Assembly (NCBI GenBank): GCA_963751695.1
Contig: CAVVVP010000004.1
Span: forward strand, 186,001-250,000
DNA: 64,000 nt
From: SZUA-22 sp963751695
GTDB taxonomy: Bacteria; Bacteroidota; Ignavibacteria; Ignavibacteriales; Melioribacteraceae
Direction of reading: 5' to 3'
Under the pieces are notes generated by a model. The model was not told the origin of the DNA. It did not search any database and was given only the letters and a program-made list of their open reading frames with translations. The position numbers were made by a program, and so were the translations under genes. Of the stretch, positions 53,995-63,574 are shown piece by piece (positions within the stretch are counted from its first letter, which is position 1; the number at the start of each line of letters is the position of its first letter).

Positions 53995-56115
53995 ATGAGA
54001 AAAGTTCTTATCCAAATATTAATTGTTTTACTAAATACATTTACATTTGCTCAGGATGAAATGGAGTATGAATTAACTTCAATCGCATTTGTTGGGAACT
54101 CTTATTTCTCAAATGCAGAATTGGGGGATGTAATTAGTCTTAGAGAATCTCCCAGTTCAATTTCACAATTTTTCAACGATCTTATTGGTTTGGGGGAAGA
54201 TGCAATATTTTTTGATTCACTTTCTCTCTCTCAAGAAGAATTACGACTCCAATCTTACTACTTCAATAATGGCTTTTTTGCCGCAAGAGTATCTTCAACT
54301 TATTTTCTAGATGATGAAGATTTTGAATGTAATTTAGTCTTTGAAATTATTGAGGGGAACGTAAATAACCTTTCCAAAATTGAAATATATGGACTGAATA
54401 ATATTGAATCAGAATTTTTTGGGGATATAAAGTCATTGGCAGAAATTGATACTACCGAGCAGTATTCATATTCTAAAGTTTCTGCAATTAATTCAAATAT
54501 TACAAGCTATCTCAGAAATAATGGATATATGTTTGCTTCCTCTGATAGTACTATTATTTTTATTGATTCTGTAAAACTTAATGCCGAAGGCAAACTTTTC
54601 TTTACGCATGGCCAAAGCTATTCTTTATCCGATATACAAATTGAGAAAACTGGAATTGGTAAGGAGGAAGTTAAAACAGAACTAATTAAGGAGATTGCAA
54701 GTCTGGAAGAAGGGGCAACTTACGATGAGAGTGAAATTAGAAAAGCGCAGAGTCGTTTGTACAAAACCAATCTTTTTAATATTGCCTACGTTAGAAGTGT
54801 TATCGAGGACACTTCTGGAAGTTATGTTCCTATTAAGATTGAGACTGATATCGGAAGCATGTATGAACTCTCTCCAGAATTGATTATGAACAACGAGGAC
54901 AATAGATTTAACTTAGGTTTGAGTCTTGGTTTTTCCAAAAAAAACTTTCTTGGTAATGCTAGAATTCTGACATTAAATGGCTCTATTGCATCACAGAATA
55001 TTTTTGAATTTATTTCAAATATGGCAATCTCTGACACCTCTGTAATTGGTTATGCTGATCTTAGACTAATCGTGGAACAGCCGTTTTTATTTGGAAATAA
55101 TATTAATACTCGTGCAGAGCTCTATTCAACTCTTCAAAAAAGGAAAAATGAATATAACACGACAGCCAACGGTTTGAAATTAAGATTAGATTTTGAAGTT
55201 CCAGATTTTGTCTATATAAATTCATTTAATACAACATGGAACTTTGAAAATCTGAAAGTTCTTTACCAAGAAAGTTACTTGGAAACGCTCTTCCGAAGGT
55301 ATATTAATGATGCTCCTGGATATACTCCCGAAGAAAAAGATTCTTTGGCGACAGAAATCGCATCAGAAATCGGTAAAGAATCTACCACAAACAACACTTT
55401 GCTTGCATTTAATTTTGGAGCAAATAAAACAAATGATTTTACGTTTCCTAGTAGAGGTTATAAAACAAATCTACTAATCGGCAATGCAAATGCTCTACCT
55501 TTCATCTTAAGTAAGGTTTCTGGCAGGGAATTAAACACACCTTTATATTACAAAACACAAATAGATTTCAGTGCATTTCCACCACTATATTATTCAAGAG
55601 AAAATGCTTTTGGATTTAAACTTAGAGTGGGCCTTATTCATGTATATGATGGACTGGAATCTTCTGTTCCCTATAATCAAAGGTTTACATCCGGTGGTAG
55701 CAACTCAGTAAGAGGATGGCAATCAAGAGAATTAGTGCCCGAATTTTCATTAGGTGAGTTTGATTATACATCAATATCTCCAGCTGACCTCGAAGCCATA
55801 TTGCTTGATCAGGCCGCTCCAGGCGGACTTTTTCTTTTTGAAGGATCAATTGAAACTAGAAATCGAATTATTGGAGAAATTGGCGGCGCAATCTTCTTAG
55901 ATTATGGTAATTCATGGGCAAATACTACGTCATTCAGATTTGATGAAATTGCCGTCTCCACAGGATTTGGAATCAGGTACTATACTGATTTTATTCCCTT
56001 CAGATTAGATTTTGGAATAAAACTTTACGATCCCAGAACTAAAACCACAATCAATCATATGGGTTTTTGGAATGAAGTGCTTCAGATTCACTTTGCAATT
56101 GGTGAAGCATTCTAA
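53995..56115 (+). CDS. BamA/TamA-family outer-membrane protein
   Basis: 706 residues. Signal peptide (about 1-19), POTRA-like repeats (about 25-270, ending EEGATYDESEIRKAQSRLYK and TNLFNIAYV), then an Omp85 barrel with GGSNSVRGWQSRELVPEFSL (the VRGF/Y-type motif of the L6 loop) and a C-terminal strand ending FAIGEAF. An accessory Omp85 protein rather than certainly the main BamA. Confidence 0.88.
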   Translation: MRKVLIQILIVLLNTFTFAQDEMEYELTSIAFVGNSYFSNAELGDVISLRESPSSISQFFNDLIGLGEDAIFFDSLSLSQEELRLQSYYFNNGFFAARVSSTYFLDDEDFECNLVFEIIEGNVNNLSKIEIYGLNNIESEFFGDIKSLAEIDTTEQYSYSKVSAINSNITSYLRNNGYMFASSDSTIIFIDSVKLNAEGKLFFTHGQSYSLSDIQIEKTGIGKEEVKTELIKEIASLEEGATYDESEIRKAQSRLYKTNLFNIAYVRSVIEDTSGSYVPIKIETDIGSMYELSPELIMNNEDNRFNLGLSLGFSKKNFLGNARILTLNGSIASQNIFEFISNMAISDTSVIGYADLRLIVEQPFLFGNNINTRAELYSTLQKRKNEYNTTANGLKLRLDFEVPDFVYINSFNTTWNFENLKVLYQESYLETLFRRYINDAPGYTPEEKDSLATEIASEIGKESTTNNTLLAFNFGANKTNDFTFPSRGYKTNLLIGNANALPFILSKVSGRELNTPLYYKTQIDFSAFPPLYYSRENAFGFKLRVGLIHVYDGLESSVPYNQRFTSGGSNSVRGWQSRELVPEFSLGEFDYTSISPADLEAILLDQAAPGGLFLFEGSIETRNRIIGEIGGAIFLDYGNSWANTTSFRFDEIAVSTGFGIRYYTDFIPFRLDFGIKLYDPRTKTTINHMGFWNEVLQIHFAIGEAF

Positions 56116-56214
56116 ATTTTTCAATTATTCTCCAATGGTAAGAGTAGATTTATTTCCTTTAATAAGTTTATAAGATTCAGTAAATTTAAAGTCCTATTTT
56201 TTAAGGTTTTAGAA

Positions 56215-57090
56215 ATGATTCAAAGTATGACAGGATATGGAAAAGCGAACGGTAGTTCGGAAAATTTCACTTTTGAGGCAGAAGTTAAAAGTGTAAATAA
56301 CCGGTTTCTCGATATTTATGTGAGAATTCCTAAGGATCTTTATAGTTATGAAATTGAGTTTCGAAACATTATTAAAAATAACATTAGTAGAGGCAAAGTT
56401 AGTTTAAGCATAAACATCACTCAAGATGCTATGGAGTCTAATTTATCTGAGATTGACAGCGACAATTTATCAAAAATTATAAGTGGTCTTAATAAGATAA
56501 AAAAAGAGGCTAACATTGAAGAAGATGTTAAGCTTTCTCATTTGCTTTCATTTTCTAATCTATTTTCCGAAAATAATTCAGAACTAAAAGAAGCTGATAT
56601 CGAAGCTGTGAAAGTTGTACTTAATCAAGCAATTATCAAAATGAAAGAGATGAGGGCAACTGAAGGACAAGCCTTAAAAATAGATTTACTTGAGAGACTT
56701 ATAAATATTGAGATTAATGCTAAAAATATTAATAGTCTTGCTAAAAATTCAGTGAAAGAATATTTCTTAAAGCTTAAAGAAAGAGCAGCTGAACTTCTCA
56801 ATGGTGTTTCTGAAGGTGATGAAAGACTAAGTTTGGAACTTGCTCTTCTTTCTGAGAAATATGACATTACAGAGGAGATAGTTAGATTAGACAGTCACAT
56901 TGACCAATTTAGAAATACTTTAGAAAAAGATGACGATGCTGGAAAGAAATTAAATTTTATAGTTCAAGAAATGAATCGAGAAGCGAATACCATGGGAAAT
57001 AAATCCGTATCTCTCGAGATCACGAATAATACTATTGCTATCAAAGAAGAACTAGAAAAAATTCGCGAACAAATTCAGAATATTGAATAA
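56215..57090 (+). CDS. yicC: YicC/YloC-family endoribonuclease
   Basis: 291 residues. IQSMTGYGKANG start, EVKSVNNRFLDIYVRIP, and the C-terminal KKLNFIVQEMNREANTMGNK with EIKEELEKIREQIQNIE type ending are the YicC pattern. Members cut or remodel RNA. First gene of yicC-gmk-rpoZ. Confidence 0.95.
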   Translation: MIQSMTGYGKANGSSENFTFEAEVKSVNNRFLDIYVRIPKDLYSYEIEFRNIIKNNISRGKVSLSINITQDAMESNLSEIDSDNLSKIISGLNKIKKEANIEEDVKLSHLLSFSNLFSENNSELKEADIEAVKVVLNQAIIKMKEMRATEGQALKIDLLERLINIEINAKNINSLAKNSVKEYFLKLKERAAELLNGVSEGDERLSLELALLSEKYDITEEIVRLDSHIDQFRNTLEKDDDAGKKLNFIVQEMNREANTMGNKSVSLEITNNTIAIKEELEKIREQIQNIE

Positions 57091-57092
57091 AT

Positions 57093-57657
57093 ATGGGGAA
57101 AATAATTATTTTTTCAGCACCGAGCGGAGCAGGAAAAACAACAATCGTTAGAAATGCTTTAAAGGAATTTCCAGAATTGATTTTTTCAATATCTGCTACT
57201 ACAAGAGAAAAACGAGGTGTTGAAAAAGAGGGTGTTGACTATTTTTTTCTGAGTGAAAAAGATTTTCTGAAAAAAATTGAAAATGACGAATTTGTTGAAT
57301 GGGAAACTTTTTACGGATATTATTACGGTAGTTTAAAAGAATTTTGTTAATGAACAATTGAGAAACAGTCGATCAATTGTTTTTGAACTTGATGTTAAAG
57401 GCGCATTAAAAATCAAGGAGACTTATCATGAAGCGGTGAGTATTTTTATAATGCCCCCCAGTCTTGATGAGTTAAAAACTCGATTGAAAAACAGAAAAAC
57501 AGAGAATGATAAGGATCTCAAAAAAAGATTTGAAAGAGCAGAAATGGAAATGGAACACCATGAACATTTCGACTATATTGTTATTAACGATAACCTTGAG
57601 AATGCTAAAAAAGAAGTTTATAATATTTTAAATAAAATACTAGACAAGGAGGAATAA
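57093..57657 (+). pseudogene. gmk: guanylate kinase gene with apparent frameshift
   Basis: Makes GDP from GMP; normally essential. The first part has the P-loop FSAPSGAGKTTI and EWETFYGYYYGSLKEF; the frame then stops at a TAA after TTTTG (T run 57342-57345). Removing one T restores KEFVNEQLRNSRSIVFELDV and the rest to 57657 (GALKIKETY, LKNRKTENDKDLKKRF, YIVINDNLENA). The joined protein, about 187 residues, is a complete Gmk. A base-calling error or a true +1 site; a null gmk is unlikely. Confidence 0.85.
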
Positions 57658-57963
57658 ATGGCTATTAAACCTGTAAATCTTCGTGAAGTTGAAGCGCACA
57701 CAGATAATATTTATGAGGCAGTTATTGTTGCAGCAAGAAGAGCACGTCAAATAAATGATGAAGATAAATTGGAATTCAATGCACTTCTGAGTACAATGAT
57801 TCCTGCAATTGAAGATGACTTCGAAGAAAGAGGTAATCCAGATCAGGAAAGAATTTCTGTTGAATTCGAAAAAAGAGAGAAATCTCACCTTCGATCTTTA
57901 GAAGAATTGATGAAAGGGGAAATTAAGTTTCGAATGAAAGATGATTCAGAGTTTAGTGAATAG
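57658..57963 (+). CDS. rpoZ: RNA polymerase omega subunit
   Basis: 101 residues, starting at once after gmk with AGGAGGAATAA as ribosome-binding site. NIYEAVIVAARRARQINDED is the conserved omega core. The C-terminal half is acidic and longer than in proteobacteria, as in Bacteroidota and Chlorobi. Confidence 0.9.
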   Translation: MAIKPVNLREVEAHTDNIYEAVIVAARRARQINDEDKLEFNALLSTMIPAIEDDFEERGNPDQERISVEFEKREKSHLRSLEELMKGEIKFRMKDDSEFSE

Positions 57964-57998
57964 TTAAAGAATATTAAATTCTCTAATAAAATAAAATT

Positions 57999-58751
57999 AT
58001 GATGGAAGAGGAAATAATACGAAACCTTAAAGAAGCTCTCATTGATCAAAAAGAGTTATTTGGGGATGAAATATTTTCTCAGATTAACATTCCCGATTTT
58101 ATAGACAAAAAGATAGATCATAAACTAAACAATAATTCTAGTAAGCAAGTGAAGTTGACACAGTCATCAAACATTTCCGATTTAGAACACTACAAAAGTC
58201 TCGAAGAATTGGAAAATAATATTAGCGATTGCCAGAAATGTGCGCTTGGTTCCACTCGGACAAAGTTTGTATTTGGGGTCGGAAATCCAAATGCTGATCT
58301 TATGCTAATTGGTGAAGCACCTGGTGCTGAAGAAGATCAGCAAGGAATTCCTTTTGTTGGTAGAGCAGGGAAGTTACTTACAGACATTTTAAAAGCTATC
58401 AAGTTCGAGAGAGAAGAAGTTTACATTGCCAATATTCTAAAATGTCGTCCTCCAAATAATAGAGATCCACTTCCTTCAGAGCGTGAACTTTGCAGCCCTT
58501 ATCTTATGATGCAAATCGAACTGATTAAACCCAAAATAATATTATGTTTGGGCAAAGTTGCTTCCAATGTAATGTTGAATAAAAACGAAACTCTAACAAA
58601 ATTGCGCAGTGACATTCATGATTTTAATGGGATCAAACTGATGGTTACATATCACCCAGCAGCACTGCTCAGAAATCCACATTGGAAGAAGGGAACATGG
58701 GAAGATGTACAGAAAGTTAGAAAATTATACGACGAATTAACAGGTAGTTAA
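57999..58751 (+). CDS. udg: uracil-DNA glycosylase, family 4
   Basis: 250 residues. A linker of about 75 residues precedes the catalytic domain: CQKCALGSTRTKFVFGVGNP with the Fe-S cysteines, motif A GEAPGAEEDQQGIPFVGRAG, CRPPNNRDP, and motif B YHPAALLRNP. Removes uracil from DNA. In some relatives a coaBC gene stands between rpoZ and udg; it is absent here. Confidence 0.93.
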   Translation: MMEEEIIRNLKEALIDQKELFGDEIFSQINIPDFIDKKIDHKLNNNSSKQVKLTQSSNISDLEHYKSLEELENNISDCQKCALGSTRTKFVFGVGNPNADLMLIGEAPGAEEDQQGIPFVGRAGKLLTDILKAIKFEREEVYIANILKCRPPNNRDPLPSERELCSPYLMMQIELIKPKIILCLGKVASNVMLNKNETLTKLRSDIHDFNGIKLMVTYHPAALLRNPHWKKGTWEDVQKVRKLYDELTGS

Positions 58752-58752
58752 A

Positions 58753-60189
58753 ATGGCTTCTGGAAAAGGGAATCATGATTTTGAAAAATTAAAATCGTCA
58801 ACAATGCAACCGCCTTCAGCTGTTGATGTTGAGAGAGAAGTTATTGGTGCAATGCTTCTAGATAATGAAGCGATTCCAAGAGTAATTGAAATACTCAAAC
58901 CTGATTCCTTTTACGATCCAAAACATCGAATAATCTTTAATTCGATAATATCATTATATGAAGCAAATGAACCTGTTGATACAATTACACTTTATGAAGA
59001 ATTAAATAAAGATGGAAAGACAGAAGATGTTGGCGGTGTTGCTTACGTTACAAAGTTATCGCAGGATATTTCTTCAGCTGCAAATGTTGATTACCATTCA
59101 AGAATAATTCTTGAAAAATGGATTCTCAGAATAATGATTTCAACTTCATTAGAAGTTGCAAACTCTGCATTTGAAGGCAGAGAAGATGTCTTCGATCTAC
59201 TTGATAAAGCTGAGACTAAAATGTTCGCTATATCTCAAGAAGGCACAAAAGAGTCATTCGCTTCTATGGATAAAGCTGTTAAGGAAGCTCTAGAGATGAT
59301 TGAAGCTATTCATGCCAATAAACTAGGTGCGTTTTCTGTGCCTTCCGGTTATCATCATCTTGATGACATGCTTGGTGGATTTCAAAAATCCGATCTAATA
59401 ATTATTGCAGCTAGACCATCAATGGGCAAAACCGCTTTTGCACTTTCGTTTGCTAGAAATGCGGCAATTGACAATGAAGTTCCAATTGCAATATTCAGTC
59501 TTGAAATGGCAACTGTACAATTAGCAACCCGATTGATTTCTGCAGAAGCACGAATAGATGCTCAGCAGTTAAGGACAGGAAGATTCAGAGCTTCGGAGGG
59601 CCCGAAAATAAGTAAAACAGTTCATAAACTTGGCTCAGCACCAATATATATTGATGACACTCCTGGAATTACAGTTCTTGAAATGAGAGCAAAAGCAAGA
59701 AGACTGAAAAAAGAAAAAAACATTGGAATGATAATCGTCGATTATCTCCAGCTAATGTCTGGCTCTGGGAACATGGAAAGTAGAGAACGTGAAATTTCGA
59801 CTATTTCCAGATCATTAAAAGGATTAGCAAAAGAATTGAACATTCCTGTTGTTGCGCTTTCTCAGTTGAACCGAGCGGTTGAATCAACAACTGACAAACG
59901 TCCAATGTTGTCACATCTTAGAGAATCTGGAGCTATAGAGCAGGACGCTGATGTTGTGCTATTCTTATATAGACCAGAGGTTTATAAGATAACTCAGTTT
60001 CCAAATGGAAATCCAACTGATGGTGTTGCAGAAGTAATTATTGCTAAGCAGAGAAATGGTCCAACTGGTGAAATTCAATTAAGATTTATAAAAGAGTATG
60101 CTCGGTTTGAAAATCTTGAATTATTTCATGAAGACGTACCTCCAGTAGAAATTCCAGAGTATCCAACAGAGAATGATCTACCAATTTAG
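58753..60189 (+). CDS. dnaB: replicative DNA helicase DnaB
   Basis: 478 residues. N-terminal domain (PPSAVDVEREVIGAMLLDNE), Walker A ARPSMGKTAFAL, Walker B IGMIIVDYLQLMSG, and the C-terminal motif SQLNRAVESTTDKRPMLSHL. No intein. One base after udg. Confidence 0.97.
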   Translation: MASGKGNHDFEKLKSSTMQPPSAVDVEREVIGAMLLDNEAIPRVIEILKPDSFYDPKHRIIFNSIISLYEANEPVDTITLYEELNKDGKTEDVGGVAYVTKLSQDISSAANVDYHSRIILEKWILRIMISTSLEVANSAFEGREDVFDLLDKAETKMFAISQEGTKESFASMDKAVKEALEMIEAIHANKLGAFSVPSGYHHLDDMLGGFQKSDLIIIAARPSMGKTAFALSFARNAAIDNEVPIAIFSLEMATVQLATRLISAEARIDAQQLRTGRFRASEGPKISKTVHKLGSAPIYIDDTPGITVLEMRAKARRLKKEKNIGMIIVDYLQLMSGSGNMESREREISTISRSLKGLAKELNIPVVALSQLNRAVESTTDKRPMLSHLRESGAIEQDADVVLFLYRPEVYKITQFPNGNPTDGVAEVIIAKQRNGPTGEIQLRFIKEYARFENLELFHEDVPPVEIPEYPTENDLPI

Positions 60190-60196
60190 CATACTC

Positions 60197-61426
60197 CTAC
60201 TGCAGAAAAAATCCAATTAAGTATGATGGAAGAAATACTATTATAATTAGTAACTGTAGTGCAGTCTCTCCAATTCTTGCTATTATTATTTTGTTATTGA
60301 TCAAATCAGTCATGAAGAATAAGATTGCTGGTAAGGCTGGAAACAAAAACCTTCCTTCTGTATATCCAGTTGGAATAGCATAGTATAAATATGCTCCTAA
60401 AACTGAAAAGAGTAGTATGTTTAGTAATTTTATATTGAGTTGCTCCTTAAAAAATTTAACCACACGAATAAATGCCAATATCCCTGCTCCGAATAACCAT
60501 AAATTTGGAATAATGTTAAACCACGACAGCACTGTTTTTGGAGGGTCAAAGTGCATTCTAAATAGAAACGTATAGGGCATGTGTAAGATTTTAACAAAGG
60601 ATTCATTAATTGACTTTACAAAGTACCAAGACTCTCCTGTTATTGTACTGATCGAAAAAAAACTTCCATAGACATGATAATTTCTTAAATACCAAGGGAA
60701 TGCAAAGACAAAGGGCAAAATAAAAACTAACAAGTATTTATTGAACGAAATCTTATCAAATTTGTTTTTGCTTAGTTCTTGATATACGGCAATTAATAAT
60801 AGGGGATAGAGTACTAAAACGCTAGATTTTGTGTAGTGCAATAATGTCAGTAAAAAAATCAAAGTAATCCAGTTCTTTCTAATACCTCTCAAAACAAATA
60901 GGAAAATCGTCCAAAATAAAAACCATGATAATGCATCATTTCCGAAAACAGTCATTTGATAGACAGAACTTCCTAGAAGCAAAAAAATAGAAATAGCGGA
61001 GAATGTTTTAATGTAACTCCAGCCATAGCTAGTAAATATTAAATAGAAAATATAAGTTGATATTAGTGCTAAAAATAAATTTAGGTATCTCCCCCAAAGC
61101 AATATAGTGTTACTCTCAGTTATTGAAAAAGTAGCTGCAGCTACTGCCACGGCAGTATAGTAAAGTGGAGGTTGATGATTTTCAAATTCATTTATTGCTA
61201 GTGCATCTGGGTCTGTAATTTTATTTTCGAGAATTGGAAGCGAATTATATTCAAGAATATATTTTGTGTAGTTCAAATGTGAGGGCTCATCATCAAAGCC
61301 GGTTAATCCATATTCGTTTGCTGTTACACCAAGTGGAAGTTCGTGAATTATCTTCACTCGAAAAAACAGTGAAATGCAAATCACAAGAACAAAAAGAAAG
61401 AATGAATATTTTAAATTAGAATTCAT
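60197..61426 (-). CDS. GT-C-fold membrane protein (GT39/DUF2142-like)
   Basis: 409 residues with about eleven hydrophobic segments. Acidic GFDDEPSHLNYTKYILEY in the first loop, FENHQPPLYYTA, and GYTEGRFLFPALPAILFF near the end are features of DUF2142/GT39-type glycosyltransferases using lipid-linked sugars. Substrate unknown. Convergent with dnaB. Confidence 0.75.
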   Translation of the reverse strand: MNSNLKYSFFLFVLVICISLFFRVKIIHELPLGVTANEYGLTGFDDEPSHLNYTKYILEYNSLPILENKITDPDALAINEFENHQPPLYYTAVAVAAATFSITESNTILLWGRYLNLFLALISTYIFYLIFTSYGWSYIKTFSAISIFLLLGSSVYQMTVFGNDALSWFLFWTIFLFVLRGIRKNWITLIFLLTLLHYTKSSVLVLYPLLLIAVYQELSKNKFDKISFNKYLLVFILPFVFAFPWYLRNYHVYGSFFSISTITGESWYFVKSINESFVKILHMPYTFLFRMHFDPPKTVLSWFNIIPNLWLFGAGILAFIRVVKFFKEQLNIKLLNILLFSVLGAYLYYAIPTGYTEGRFLFPALPAILFFMTDLINNKIIIARIGETALQLLIIIVFLPSYLIGFFLQ

Positions 61427-61447
61427 TAGGAAAAATACCGGATCAAT

Positions 61448-62302
61448 TTATTGTTGGATGAGACTTTTTAGTACATTTAAATTTTCAATATCTTCCAATT
61501 GTTCTTTCCCTTTTGGAGTTTCCAAAATTTTCGGTATATGAGTTAGGCGTGAATCATTCATTATATTTTTGAATCCCTCTAATCCAATAAAGCCCTTGCC
61601 AATGTTTTCATGCCTATCAACACGGCTTCCCAACTCTTTCTTACTGTCATTCATGTGAAAACATTTTAGCCGATCCAAACCAATAACGTCATCAAATTCT
61701 TTGATCACCTTTGCATACTCGCTATCATCTTTTATGTTATATCCTGCAGCAAAAATATGAGCCGTATCAATACATGCAGTCATTCTATCTTTTTCATCAA
61801 CTAACTCAATTATCCTAGCAATATGATCAAACCGATACCCCAAATTTGTTCCTTGTCCAGCAGTCAGTTCAAGCATGCTGCTTACTTGAAATCCCTTAGT
61901 TTTCTCATGCGCTAAATTTAGAGACTCAGCAATCATTTTAATTCCATTATCTTCACCTTGTCCGCTATGTGCACCGGGATGAAAATTCAAATGAGGAATA
62001 CCTAGCAACTCGCACCTCTCCAATTCATCTACAAAAGCATTTCGTGATTTTTCTAGATTACTTTCATCTTTTGCACAAAGATTTATTAGATAAGAGTCGT
62101 GGGACACCACAAATTCTATATTTGAATTACTTAATAAATCTTTGAACTTTATGATTTCAGTGGCATCAAGCGGTTTTGCGTTCCATCTATTATTGTTTTT
62201 AGTAAATATTTGCATTGCTGTAAATCCCAGTTTTTCCGCAAGTGGAACCGATTTTGAAACGCCACCAGAGATCGAAGTATGTGCACCCAATAATTGTTTC
62301 AT
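61448..62302 (-). CDS. nfo: endonuclease IV
   Basis: AP endonuclease of base-excision repair. 284 residues, TIM barrel. GAHTSISGGV, HPGAHSGQGED, CIDTAHIFAAGY and FHMNDSKKELGSRVDRHENI carry the zinc ligands. Divergent from anmK. Confidence 0.95.
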   Translation of the reverse strand: MKQLLGAHTSISGGVSKSVPLAEKLGFTAMQIFTKNNNRWNAKPLDATEIIKFKDLLSNSNIEFVVSHDSYLINLCAKDESNLEKSRNAFVDELERCELLGIPHLNFHPGAHSGQGEDNGIKMIAESLNLAHEKTKGFQVSSMLELTAGQGTNLGYRFDHIARIIELVDEKDRMTACIDTAHIFAAGYNIKDDSEYAKVIKEFDDVIGLDRLKCFHMNDSKKELGSRVDRHENIGKGFIGLEGFKNIMNDSRLTHIPKILETPKGKEQLEDIENLNVLKSLIQQ

Positions 62303-62374
62303 GTTTTCTCTTTTCTTTAGAAAGAATTGTTTGTTTTATTTAATTTAATAATATCAATTGAAAAGATTTCTGGA

Positions 62375-63568
62375 ATGAATATGCAAAAGTTAATCGAATT
62401 ATCAAATTTGCAGAAAAAATATGTAATAGGATTGATGTCAGGAACTTCATTAGATGGAGTTGATGTTACGCTTGTGGAAATAACTGGAAACTGGGTCGAA
62501 ACTAAAATAAAGCTAATCGGATTCCTCGAATATCCTTTCCCGATAGGGTTGCGAGAACTAATTCTAAAAAATTCAGTTAAAGAGACTAGCAATGTGGAAG
62601 ATATCTCAAGATTGAATTTTCTTATTCCTCAAATATACAATGAAGCAATAGATCAACTCTGCAAAGAAATAGAATTTGATAAAACTAAAATTGATCTAAT
62701 AGGCACTCATGGTCAAACAATCCATCATCTGCCAAATAAAATTAACTATTTTGATCATGATGTTTCATCAACGCTTCAAATTGGGGATCCCTCAGCACTG
62801 GCAAAACTTTCTGGAATTATTACCGTCGGAGATTTTAGAGCTGGAGATGTTGCCTTAGGTGGACAGGGAGCACCACTTGTTCCTTATTTTGATTACTTAA
62901 TATTTCATTCGTCAGAAAAGAATCGCGCACTTCTTAATATTGGAGGTATCTCAAATATTACAGTTTTAAATAAGACCTGGAAACAGCATGATGTTCTTGC
63001 GTTTGACACTGGACCGGGCAACATGATGATGGACCACTTAATGAAAAAATTCTACGAAAAGGATTTTGATGACGAAGGCATAGTTGCTAGTTCTGGAAAT
63101 TTCAATGAGGACCTATTTGTAGCTTTAGTAACAAAAGATTCATTTATTGAGGCGCAACCTCCAAAATCAACTGGTCGAGAGTATTACGGAGAAGTATTTT
63201 TATCATCAATTCTTGAGGATTTTAATAATATTCCACATGAAGATTGGTTGCATACAGTAACAAAATTTACAGCATATGCAATCCACAGAAATTATGAAAA
63301 ATTCATTTTGGAAGAAACAAAAATTGATGAACTTTTTATAAGTGGTGGAGGGGCGAAAAATAAATTTCTCTATAAAACATTATCAGAATATTTTGGAAAC
63401 GATACCGAAATTCAAGTAATTGACGAAATCGGTATTTCTTCTGATGCTAAAGAAGCAATTTGTTTTGCAGTGCTTGCAAATGAAACGATAAGCGGAAATG
63501 CTTCAAATATTCCACGTACAACCGGAGCATCAAAAGCTACTATACTAGGTAAGATCTGTTTACCTTAG
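62375..63568 (+). CDS. anmK: anhydro-N-acetylmuramic acid kinase
   Basis: Phosphorylates and opens anhydroMurNAc in cell-wall recycling. 397 residues. GLMSGTSLDGVDVTLVE, GTHGQTIHH, GDFRAGDVALGGQGAPLVP, FDTGPGNMMMD and ISGGGAKN are the sugar-kinase motifs. Start uncertain: the frame extends to TTG 62327; ATG 62375 or 62381 is likelier. Confidence 0.94.
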   Translation: MNMQKLIELSNLQKKYVIGLMSGTSLDGVDVTLVEITGNWVETKIKLIGFLEYPFPIGLRELILKNSVKETSNVEDISRLNFLIPQIYNEAIDQLCKEIEFDKTKIDLIGTHGQTIHHLPNKINYFDHDVSSTLQIGDPSALAKLSGIITVGDFRAGDVALGGQGAPLVPYFDYLIFHSSEKNRALLNIGGISNITVLNKTWKQHDVLAFDTGPGNMMMDHLMKKFYEKDFDDEGIVASSGNFNEDLFVALVTKDSFIEAQPPKSTGREYYGEVFLSSILEDFNNIPHEDWLHTVTKFTAYAIHRNYEKFILEETKIDELFISGGGAKNKFLYKTLSEYFGNDTEIQVIDEIGISSDAKEAICFAVLANETISGNASNIPRTTGASKATILGKICLP

Positions 63569-63574
63569 CTCTCG

